Below, piece by piece: positions 33,438-42,732 of a stretch of 64,000 nucleotides of DNA. The number at the start of each line of letters is the position of its first letter. Positions within the stretch are counted from its first letter, which is position 1. The DNA is from Gliomastix tumulicola. Lineage: Eukaryota; Ascomycota; Sordariomycetes; Hypocreales; Bionectriaceae. The stretch covers positions 930,001-994,000 of the forward strand of contig BCHX01000002.1 of the NCBI GenBank assembly GCA_001599755.1, in the 5' to 3' direction. The position numbers and the translations under genes are program-made. The notes under the pieces are model-generated. The model worked only from the letters and a program-made list of their open reading frames with translations. It had not been told where the DNA came from and made no database searches.

Positions 33438-34712
33438 ATGTCCACCACAATCACCACCACCACCTCTGAGACGGATACCGAGTCCTTCACCAAACTGGAG
33501 CTCGTCACCGCCCAAGGTCCAGTATATCGCCGAGTGTCCTCCAAGCCGCCGCGTGACGCACGACCGGATGAGGTGCCCATCATCGACTTGACAGCGCTCT
33601 CTGGCGATCTTGCTGCGCGTAGGGAACTCGCTCAGCAGGTCGGTGCTGCGTGCAGGAACTATGGCTTCTTCTACGTCAAGAATCATGGGATTCCAGAGCA
33701 TAGAATCACCAAGGCTCGGGAGGAAGCGGTTGGGTTCTTCAAGCAGCCTGCCCATATCAAGGAAAAGGTTGCGGAAAGCAAAAGCAGGTATAGCAATGGG
33801 TGGTCGGCATCAAGGACGCGCAGGGTCAGCCCGACTGAGTCTGCTGGTAAGTCCGAGTGATGTTTCTATCATTGTTCTCCTCATTCCATCCTTGCTACGC
33901 AACCGTATGCCCCCTAACCTTGGTTGACACGATGCAGATGGCAAGGAGGGTTTCATCTGGAGTTATGACCCCAGTCATGACCCTGACGTCAAAGATCCTT
34001 CCATGATTCCGGAAGACACACTGTCTTCGCTACACTGCGAAGACTTTATCTGGGAGGGAACCCAGCATCTACCCGAGTTCCGCAACGGGCTCATCAGCTA
34101 CTGGAAGGAGTGCGTGGCTTTATCGCGCAAGTTAGTCCGCATCTTTGCATTGGCGTTGGGTCTGCCAGAGGACCATTTCGACAGACTCGTGTCGTACCCA
34201 GGCAGCGACGGAGCAATCAACTACTACCCTGCGGCCAAGCCTGCAAGCAAGACCGAAGGCACCACAATCGTGGCCCCTCAGGACGTCGGGCTTGGCTCGC
34301 ACACGGACCTCCAATGCTTCACTCTGTTGTGGCAAGACCAGGTCGGTGGCCTTCAGGTGCTCTCGAAAGCAGGTCAATGGCTACGTGTCCCTCCCATCGA
34401 GGATACCTTGGTGGTAAACATTGGTGACTACTTGATGCGTCTTACTAATGATCAGTTCGTGTCCAATGTGCACCGGGTCGTCAGCCACGCCCCCGTCGAC
34501 CGCCTCAGTATGCCTTTCTTCTTCGGCTTCAACTTCAACGAAACGGTGGCGGTTCTCCCCAGCTGCATCGATGAGCAGCACCCGGCGAAGTACGAGCCAA
34601 TCTCTTGCGGCGATGTAAGTAGCGCGTCTCCCACACTTCACACATTACTAACGTTAGCTCGTTGTAGTGGTGCAAGAAGCGACTCACAATGGTACGGCTG
34701 GCTCGGAAGTAG
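33438..34712 (+). CDS. Isopenicillin-N-synthase-like 2-oxoglutarate/Fe(II) dioxygenase
   Basis: Three exons, 33438-33846, 33938-34614 and 34668-34712, give 376 aa. The DIOX_N region has VPIIDLTALSGD and YGFFYVKNHGIP. The catalytic core has GSHTDLQCFTLLWQD (Fe ligands H258 and D260), VSNVHRVV (H315) and the 2-oxoglutarate-binding R325 in DRLSMPF. It ends in the family-typical ISCGDW plus a short basic tail from the last exon. The IPNS-like group includes thymine-7-hydroxylase and many tailoring oxygenases of fungal metabolites, so a nucleobase or secondary-metabolite substrate is possible. Its pairing with a deaminase favours the first, as an inference. Confidence 0.9.
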
Positions 34713-35816
34713 GAGGTTGAGAAAGAGGGGTCTTGCCGCATTTTGCGTTGTCATTAATAACCCAGTTCCGGTTTTCGAACACCCATCTTTCACTGACGCT
34801 GAGCTACCACCTGCGGGGATGTCAATTCGTGTTTGTTGACGTATATTCACCATGATGATCTTCTTACATACGGTGGCATCGAGTGCTGCCCAACTCTTGG
34901 TTCTACCAACCTCCGCGATCTCCAGGAAGTGCTTAGGTAGCAGTAGATCCCGCCCACACAGCGATCTTGACCTGTTTTCTTTCGGCATACGGTAACTAAG
35001 GCCTACTATTGACCTTGTGTCTGCATACACGGACTATGGATCCTGTCTTTTGGGGGAAAGTCTCGATAAAGAAGACAACTAAAATGAAACGAAAACAGCC
35101 GCATGCAGGAGGAAGAGTGGCAACAGTGTTATAACCTTGGGCTTAGTATGACTTGCTGCGCCTCTGGCATGGTCTGACAAAAGGCGCATGTGAAAGGGTG
35201 ACGGGTTGTTGGACACCGCACTCTCACCGCACTCTCACCTCACCCTCACCTCACCCTCACCTCACTCTCGCCTCATCTCACCCTCCCTCTCACCCTCCCT
35301 CTCACCCTCCCAACAAACGAACGGAAGGCTCATCAAGCAAAACACAAGCCGTGCTTTCACAGTCGGAGCAAGATGACGCAGCTGGAAAGTTGCCGTCCTA
35401 TCAGGTGAAAATACAAGGTTGCTGGTTCGAGCCCGGCCTTGGGGGCATAAAATAAGAATTTTCACCGCTCCTCAGACACGATGGCCCGTCGCAAAGAAAC
35501 GTAATGTCGCAGAAGCATCACCGACTAGAGAGTGATATCTGGGGCCGTAGAGGTAAGTTTTTTGTTTTTCTTTTTTGATTCCTTATTATAGCTGACTTCT
35601 CCGTTAAATAAGACCACTGTCATCTCAGTCATCTTTAGTGATAGCTTGTATGGATGAAAGCGGTGAAAGCTGGTGGCTGGGGGGATTCGGTTCAGAGCCC
35701 TATGGCGACGGTTCTAGATGTTGTATATGTCCCGATGATCTCGGGCTTAGGCTTCTATTTCGCCAAAATCTGATATGTTGCTTCACCCTGATAGCTGCCT
35801 TTTGCGTGGAATTATT
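34713..35816. other. Intergenic region with CTCACC repeats and a Pol III-like box
   Basis: About 1.1 kb. It contains a (CTCACC)-type tandem tract at 35216-35310. A GGTTCGAGCCC B-box match lies at 35424, with a weak A-box-like TGACGCAGCTGG at 35374. No complete tRNA cloverleaf could be drawn. Confidence 0.55.
35216..35310 (+). repeat. Imperfect CTCACC/CACCCTC tandem tract
   Basis: Repeated units of CTCACC, CTCACCCT and CCCTCCCTCTCA over about 95 nt; purely pyrimidine-plus-A on this strand. Low-complexity DNA. Confidence 0.85.
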
Positions 35817-36797
35817 CTACGTAGCCGTGCCTGACTCTTCCGTGTTACCTACGTTGACGCCCGCTCGCACCTTCAACTCCTCCAGCACGCGAGCCACCCT
35901 GTGTATCAACAAGCTCACATGTCCTTCCCCGGCCTCCACCACCAACTCCGACCCCTCAAGCTGCTTGTGCGCCTCCCTTGCCATCGCGAGCGGCGTGTTG
36001 GCGTCCTGATCCCCGTGCCAGAGCACCAGCTTCCCTGAGCCCATCCGGACATCCCCCAGCGCAAAACCCCAAGGGCTTCCAAACAGCTTCGCCTCCCAAG
36101 CTGCCCCCTTTGCGCTCCCGTTGACGAGAGCACCGCGCACGCTCGCGATGAGCATCTCCCGCACGCCGCCCTCGTCATCCTCCCAGACCTTCTTGTCCGG
36201 CGCCGGCCGCCCTTTCATCATGTCGCCAAGCAGCTTCTCGGGCTTGCCGCTGTTGCTGCCGCCGTCGCCGTCGCCGTCGTCGCGCAGCGCCGAGGCGAAG
36301 CCCCATTCCATGATCTTCTCGACCAGCGCGGGGACACGCGGCGCCAGCCAGAGCATCATGCGCGGGCCCATGAGCATGCCTGCCGTGCCCAGTGATGCCG
36401 GATACAGGCCTGACACAACGCCTACACACAGTAGACGGGTGTCCGGGATAGCCGCACTGCATGCCAGGGCGTATGGCGCGCCGCCGGAGGTGCCGAGGAC
36501 GGCGAACGTGTTTGCGCGCACAGATTCGTGATCGGCAAGCTCGAGTACGTCAGCCGGCCAGTCGGTGATGGCGCGGTCGGGCTGGAAGGTAGAGCCGTTC
36601 ATGCCAGGACGATCGGGAGCGACAATGCGGATGTCGAGTGCGCGGGCAGCAGTATCCAGGACCGAGGCTTCATAATGCGACGCGGGGAAGCCGTGGAAGT
36701 AGAACACGGTGAGGGACGCGGTCGGCGAGGATGAGCCGTAGACGCCGTAGCAGAGCGTGCGCCCGTCGCGGAGTGCGATTGATTGCGTCTCTGACAT
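35817..36797 (-). CDS. Alpha/beta hydrolase
   Basis: 326 aa, single exon, ATG at 36797 (MSETQSIALRDGRTLCYGVY). It shows the oxyanion-hole HGFP (35-38), a nucleophile elbow LGTSGGAPYA with Ser104, the acid region WHGDQDANTPL (Asp near 276) and the catalytic His in EGHVSLL (near 303). The PDRPGMNGS loop is typical of cytosolic fungal alpha/beta hydrolases. An insertion of glycine and aspartate repeats (near 180-190) is probably a flexible loop. Substrate unknown; no signal peptide. Confidence 0.88.
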   Translation of the reverse strand: MSETQSIALRDGRTLCYGVYGSSSPTASLTVFYFHGFPASHYEASVLDTAARALDIRIVAPDRPGMNGSTFQPDRAITDWPADVLELADHESVRANTFAVLGTSGGAPYALACSAAIPDTRLLCVGVVSGLYPASLGTAGMLMGPRMMLWLAPRVPALVEKIMEWGFASALRDDGDGDGGSNSGKPEKLLGDMMKGRPAPDKKVWEDDEGGVREMLIASVRGALVNGSAKGAAWEAKLFGSPWGFALGDVRMGSGKLVLWHGDQDANTPLAMAREAHKQLEGSELVVEAGEGHVSLLIHRVARVLEELKVRAGVNVGNTEESGTAT

Positions 36798-38655
36798 GGT
36801 TGTCGAGGTGTGGGATGGGATGTCATTCTATCACAGTGACGCGTCTATCCTCCAGCGTTGGCAATTGAAAATCTAAGCCGCTAACTTCGAGGCATTTACT
36901 GACGCCTTAGGCATCAATCATCGTCAGGTTTCAGGGTGTCGAGTTTCAGCATCAACCAGCGGTGTCAATGCAGGGGCCAGGGTTTCAAGGCTCGCTCAGA
37001 AGTTTGTGAACGTGGCCACAGGTCACACCGCTCAATCTAGCCACGTGGTACTCCGTAGGTGTCCCGGGATGATTATTTCTCTGCACCTGGCAGGTTTACA
37101 GCAGTTATTACCTTAATGGAATAAATGCTCGTCGGTGCATGCGTCATGGATTCATTGCTGGTGACTTGCCAGTACAAACTGTTACGCGTGGACACCCTGT
37201 CCGAGACTTTAGGGTAGGCTGGTCGAAATGGACGGTGATACATCGTGAACAAGCCCGTTTGAGACGGCAGGAAAAGTTCCGTAGCTAATGGTTTAATGTT
37301 AGAACAGTCTAGATTTGAGATCCAAAAATAGGGCAAAGACGATATTGTTACCGTGTTAAGATGGGCTCGGCGGACGCTAAGTGAACATAATTGGTTTGCA
37401 CCTCCTAGCATCTAGACCTTCACCCCGAAACAGCGAACAAAGCAAGGTGGGATCGGAAATTAGGTAGCCTCAAATTTGTCACATTTCAGGTCACATATGC
37501 TCAATGGTAGTGGGTAATCGGATCATCGTTGGTAGTTGGAGGGTAGAGAGTGACAGTAATGGCCTTACTGCTTTTGCTGTCACATAATTATGCCCTCATG
37601 CACAATTGAGAAGTGTAATGTAATGTCAAAGAACGGAGCAAGGATTAAAAAAGCCTGGGCAGCAGACTTCTACGACAGTGATACACACAAGAAATCCCGT
37701 CGGGCCAATGCACATATGCTAAGTTGCTTGGACACAATGTTTGAGTGACCATCCCGCCCGAGTAGGCTCCTAGTCCCCCGAGGTCTTCATGACTACGGAC
37801 CTCCCGGGGAGAGCACACCGGCCGTCCACTGATCCTCCACATCGGAGGTGGAGAGAGATGACTCCGCGTGCCAGTCGGGGTAAGAGTTCATCCTGGATTT
37901 GCCATGTAACCGTACAATGGCCGCTTTTGGCGAGGCTTGGGCACGGGGAAGGCCGCACTATCATAACATGAATGCGACTTAATCTAACGCTTGGGGACTT
38001 TCTAGGCATCCAGAATAATATGACAGTGAGGAGAGCTTTCTTTGAGACTCTGAACTTGGCTCAGATCATCTGCCTCAAGTCTCTTTTGATATGGTTGATC
38101 AACAACTGACGTCTTTCTCCCCCAGAGCACATGGTCCAATTTCTGTGAGGCCATGTACGAAGCACGTCATTCCTCCGCTCAACCAGGATTGATGGCACTA
38201 TACGGGGGCCCGGCCGACTCCCGGAGCCGTTTGGGGGAGGAAATAAGCCTAATTCGACCTCGCATTGCAAACCTCTTTTCTTCTCAGTGTCCCTCCCCCT
38301 CTCCCATGATGATCCGGGGAAGTTGTGGGGAGGTTTCCCGCCCTTAAACCCGCCTGGGACTAACGGATCCTTCCCATCCTCTCTCCCATTCGCCCACTAC
38401 GCGAACGGGTGTGTTGACACATGTCTCGTGAGCAACATCCCGCAGCTAATCAATTAGTTCATGGTTGATTTCAGCCTCGCGGGCCGAAGCTCGGTCCTGG
38501 TCCCGTAGGTTCGGTGAAGCAAGGTCCTGCCCTCGTGAGAACTCCCAGCGAGACTTCTTGGGAGGCCTGGATAAAAGGAGTAACTCGGAACGACGTGTAA
38601 GATCCCAAAAAAGAGTAGTGTCTTCTATTCTCGTGCTACTTGGCCCTAAATCACC
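36798..38655. other. Long intergenic region
   Basis: About 1.9 kb between divergent genes. A 112-codon ORF at 37073-37411 (-) shows no convincing protein character. A TATA-like GGATAAAAGGA lies at about 38570, some 85 nt before the next start codon. Otherwise nothing was recognised. Confidence 0.5.
38570..38580 (+). promoter_or_regulatory. TATA-like element
   Basis: GGATAAAAGG about 80 nt upstream of the GH28-like start, a plausible spacing for a fungal core promoter. Confidence 0.4.
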
Positions 38656-40137
38656 ATGATCTTCCTCAAGTCGAAGGGTTTTCTGCCCTTTCTAGCCGGA
38701 CTCCTTGTTTCTCTCGTTGCAACCCCAACCACAGCCCTCGCAGCGGTGCCGCGGGGGACCCCTGACCAGGGGAGCATAATCACTTACCCGGTTCCCGCAG
38801 GGGTGGCCAATGCTACCTCCTTCGAGGTCAAAGTCCGCTCCCCGGGTGGCCGCTGGAAAGAGCTGGGGACATACAAGCCCAGTCTCGTCGAGCTCAACGC
38901 CACGACGGGATCGGCGAAGACGTACTCCTCATCCATGGCATACTTCGACTTCAACGGCACAGTCGAAGTATCAGCCAAGTACCTCAACGGCCCTATCGAG
39001 AACGCCCGCGTCCGACCCAACTCCTACGGCATCACACCCAAGAAGTCTGGCCGCACGGTCAAGTTCACGCTGGACAGGCCCCGGGACGTGGTGCTGCAGG
39101 TCAGCGGCGACGTGTTCGACGTCCTGCATCTCTTCACGAATGCGCCGCCCGTCGATGTCCCGTCGGCCGATGACCCGGACGTCATTTACTTCGGTCCCGG
39201 ATTCCACGATGTCAAGGAGAGCATCCATGTCTCCTCGGGGCAGACCGTCTACGTTGCTGGTGGTGCGGTGGTCTCTGCGCCCTTGATTGAGTTCGCCAAC
39301 GTGACCAACGCCGCCCTGCGTGGTCATGGCGTTCTGACCTCGCCGAGGAGTGGAAATGTCCATGTTATCCAGTCGAGCAACGTCGTCATCGACGGCCCTA
39401 TTGCGTTGAACTTTCTGGCGAGAACGTTCGAGGCTAAAGACGTCGAGATTCGAAACTGGAGATCCTTCAGCTCTGTGACATGGGGAGACGGAATCGACCT
39501 CTTCTGCAGCGAGAACATCCTCATCGACTCCGTCTTCGTCAGGAGCTCCGACGATTCAATCGCCATCTACAACCACCGCGATAAATGGTACGGAGATAGT
39601 AAGAACATCACGATCCAGAACTCGTCACTGTGGGCTGACGTGGCTCATCCCATCAACGTGGGCACCCACGGAAACACCGAGGGCCCGGAGGTGGTGGACG
39701 GCCTCACGATTCGCAACGTCGACATTCTCGACCACCGGGAAAAGCAGCTCCTCTACCAGGGGGCTTTGGCTCTCAACCCCGGTGATAGCAATCTCATCCA
39801 GAACGTCCTTGTTGAAGACCTGCGGGTCGAAGACTTCCGCCTCGGCCAGCTTCTCAACTTCCGCGTCATGTTCAATGACAAATACAACACCTCTCCGGGA
39901 CGCGGTATTCGTAATGTCGTCATCAAGGACTTGAGCTATGAGGGTGAGGGCGCCATCACCTCGCTCTTCTCTGGTTACGATGCGGAGCGTACCATTTCGA
40001 ACGTCACCTTCCACAACCTGAAGATCAACGGAAAGGTCATTTCCGACTCCATGCCCAAGCCGGGTTGGTATACAACGGCTGATTTCATCCCGTTGCATGT
40101 TAATGACCATGTCAAGAACCTCACGTTTGCCGCCTAG
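38656..40137 (+). CDS. Secreted pectin-lyase-fold glycoside hydrolase (GH28-like)
   Basis: 493 aa, single exon, ATG at 38656. The signal peptide runs through LAGLLVSLVATPTTALA. After a beta-sandwich-like N-terminal domain (about 40-150), the body is a parallel beta-helix with GHGVLTSP, WGDGIDLFCSENILI, VRSSDDSIAIYNHRD and LWADVAHPINVGTHGN. The double Asp in SSDDSIAIY fits the GDD motif position of GH28, but NTDG and RIK are not seen in standard form, so this is a divergent member, possibly with another glycosidic specificity (GH49 has a similar two-domain layout). It begins a block of carbohydrate-active genes. Confidence 0.85.
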   Translation: MIFLKSKGFLPFLAGLLVSLVATPTTALAAVPRGTPDQGSIITYPVPAGVANATSFEVKVRSPGGRWKELGTYKPSLVELNATTGSAKTYSSSMAYFDFNGTVEVSAKYLNGPIENARVRPNSYGITPKKSGRTVKFTLDRPRDVVLQVSGDVFDVLHLFTNAPPVDVPSADDPDVIYFGPGFHDVKESIHVSSGQTVYVAGGAVVSAPLIEFANVTNAALRGHGVLTSPRSGNVHVIQSSNVVIDGPIALNFLARTFEAKDVEIRNWRSFSSVTWGDGIDLFCSENILIDSVFVRSSDDSIAIYNHRDKWYGDSKNITIQNSSLWADVAHPINVGTHGNTEGPEVVDGLTIRNVDILDHREKQLLYQGALALNPGDSNLIQNVLVEDLRVEDFRLGQLLNFRVMFNDKYNTSPGRGIRNVVIKDLSYEGEGAITSLFSGYDAERTISNVTFHNLKINGKVISDSMPKPGWYTTADFIPLHVNDHVKNLTFAA

Positions 40138-41055
40138 ACGGGGTGGATGATATCTGTGGGAGATGTTAGAATTCCCAAAAGTGTTGGATCGAACAAGAGG
40201 CGAACGGTCTTTAGTGCGAGGCAGACATCCGCCGCTAAGCTAGACAAAACCCTCTGCATGCAAGGAAGACTAAAGACCCTGCTTGCTGAACCTGAATCTG
40301 GGTATTCCGTAGATCCATAGATAACAAGGACTACAAATTACAGTACTCGTACATGGGCTCTAGCAGCGGGAAGCCCACATGGACCTGTTTCCCGTCCAAG
40401 TTGTCTCCCCCAGACGTCAATCATACCAGAAAGCATGGCAACTAGTTGACTGAACCCCGCAATCCCTCGTGGCTAAGACGGTCGAATCATTTCGAGTGTT
40501 TGCCGCTCGTATAAAATGGGTTGAAGCTCATTCCTACTCCGCCCGACTGTTTCAGGTGCCGGCGCCACCCCAAATTATGATCAACAGCATATTTTCCCTT
40601 CTTGCCGTGTGTGTGTCCATCAGCGTGAGTGGGCACTGGGCAGTCTTGAACTCCAATGCGATATCCGGTTAGCGGATATTCGAGCAGAGTTGGAGAAGCA
40701 CTGTTTGGGTGTCTCTGCAACCCCAATCTCTCCCCTTGGCTCTCGCACGTTTCCGCATGTCCGATGGGGGAAGGAGACCTTCCTCTTCCATAAGAACGTC
40801 GCAACACCGACACAAACTCGCGGGCTCCGGCTGAAGAGACGGGCTGATCCCCGGGAATCAGGCAAGAATGATGAAAATACGGGATGACGTTCTTGAATTT
40901 TAGTGTTTCGGGACGGCTTCGTATCCCAGACTAGGTGTTGGACGCATTACGTTCCTCGAAATATATAAGCTCGCATTAGGCTCCTCCTCCTATCGACAAA
41001 TATTCCTCTCCAGCACCTTGATCCAGCTTCAGCACCCTACCAACTTCTGTTCAAG
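40138..41055. other. Intergenic region
   Basis: About 0.9 kb. TATATAAG lies at about 40962-40969, roughly 90 nt upstream of the next start codon. No gene recognised. Confidence 0.5.
40962..40969 (+). promoter_or_regulatory. TATA box of the polysaccharide-lyase gene
   Basis: TATATAAG, 87-94 nt upstream of the ATG at 41056; a CT-rich stretch follows as usual in fungal promoters. Confidence 0.55.
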
Positions 41056-42378
41056 ATGAAGGCTCCCTCACTGGCTGTTCTTGCCACTTGTGCGGTCAGC
41101 ACCGCTGCCATCGTGCATCCCGGCCTACTTCACACCGAAGGCGACTTCGAGCGCATCCGATCCAAGATCGACGCGGGTGCCGAGCCCTGGGCTACCGGTC
41201 TCCAGAAGCTGGCCAACCGCGCCGACGCCAACTGGACGCCCAACCCCCAGGAGACGATCTGCCGGGGCGGCAACGCGGGCTGCACCGAGAACTACGTTGT
41301 TCTGTACCGCGATGTCCATGCGGCCTACGCCAACGCTGTGTACTGGAAGATCACCGGCAACACGACTCATGCGGATACCGCCGTCAAAATCATCGACGCC
41401 TGGAGCAGCACCATGAAGGTACTGACTGGTAGCACCGATGCTGCATTGGCTGCCGGTATCTATGGGTACCAGCTGTCGAACACGGCGGAGATTCTCCGAA
41501 CCTATGATGGATGGGACGGGCTCGACGCTATTACTACACTGTTGTATGATGTCTTCTACGAGGCGAGCGAGAGGTTCCTGAGGACCAAGAACGGCCAGCC
41601 TCCTGACCACTATTGGGCGAACGTGAGTTCCCCTTCTTGCCTCTCAAGCATTTAAGTAACATTACACTAACGCATAAATGATGTTTTTTTTTCATGCAGT
41701 GGGACTTGTGCAGTTTGTCCAACATCCACGCCTTGGGAGTTCTGTCGGACAACCAAACCATGATCGACTATGCCATCAACTATTTCAAGACGGCCGACGG
41801 CATGGGCGCCATCGAGAATGCCATCTGGGAGATCCACGAGGAAGAAGGCAGCGGAAAGCGTCTCGGGCAGAACCAAGAGGCTGGTCGCGACCAGGGACAC
41901 GCCACCTTGGTGTTTGCGCTCATCTCTGTCCTCGCCCAGCAGAGCTACAATCAGGGCGAGGATCTGTTCGACTATCTTGACCAGAGAATTCTTGCCGGGT
42001 AAGCCTCAACCATCCCCCTCTACTCTGATAACGCACGCGCCTTTCGAGTGTTTAATTCTAACCATTGATTGAAGCTCGGAGTACTTGACCAAGTACAACA
42101 CCGGCCACGATGTTCCCTTCACCACCTACACCAACAAGCACGGAACCGCGACGGAGATCAGCGAGAGCGGCAGGGGCACGATCCGCCCCTTTGGGGAGCT
42201 CCTGTACGCCCATTACAATGGCGTCAAAGGCCTGGATGCGGGCTGGACCAAGGCCTACCGCGATCTCGTCGTTGAGCAGGGCGGTGGTGCTGAGGGTGGT
42301 GGTGGCGACTACGGAGGTACCAGTGGCGGCTACGATCAGCTGGGTTTTGGAACGCTCCTGTTCCGTCTCGACGAGTAG
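41056..42378 (+). CDS. Secreted polysaccharide lyase, alginate-lyase fold (PL38-like)
   Basis: Three exons, 41056-41622, 41700-41998 and 42075-42378, give 389 aa. MKAPSLAVLATCAVSTAA is the signal peptide. The alpha/alpha-barrel domain shows ICRGGNAGCTENYVVLYRDV, NWDLCSLSNIHALGV across the first junction, and GQNQEAGRDQGHATL, the Asn/Arg/Gln/His-rich active-site block of the alginate_lyase/PL38 group. The C-terminus has a glycine-rich loop (EGGGGDYGG). The family cleaves uronic-acid polysaccharides by beta-elimination; PL38 includes glucuronan lyases. It sits between a GH28-like gene and a GH95 gene, consistent with extracellular polysaccharide breakdown. Confidence 0.87.
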
Positions 42379-42732
42379 TCGAGTTTTGATGGCCGATATC
42401 TTTGCCTCTTGAGAGGCTGGGGATCGGAGAACTGGGCGAAAAGTATCACTCTCACATTCTCTTCATATTTTGAAGGCACATATTGGCCACCTCACTCTAA
42501 ATAGTTTTCCTTGTCAGTACATAGCCTCGGCAACCTACCATTCATTAATGATTTTTTTTACATATTGAATATGAAGTCAAGGTTCCTTGACATCTACACC
42601 GACAGACGATTTATGGCCAATCCTGCCAAAGCATTCCCTTAGTAAATCACTATGATATGATAGTCTTGGGAACAATTGTTTCTTTCCTCTATTCATTATC
42701 GGTCTTCCGCTTCCTCCAAGGGTAAAGGTCGC
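42379..42732. other. Convergent intergenic region
   Basis: The 3' ends of the lyase (+) and GH95 (-) genes face each other. AT-rich, probably holding both 3' UTRs. Confidence 0.6.

Noticed and set aside
37073..37411. 112-codon minus-strand ORF in the 36.8-38.6 kb gap
   Set aside because: Residue pattern looks random and no splice partner extends it.
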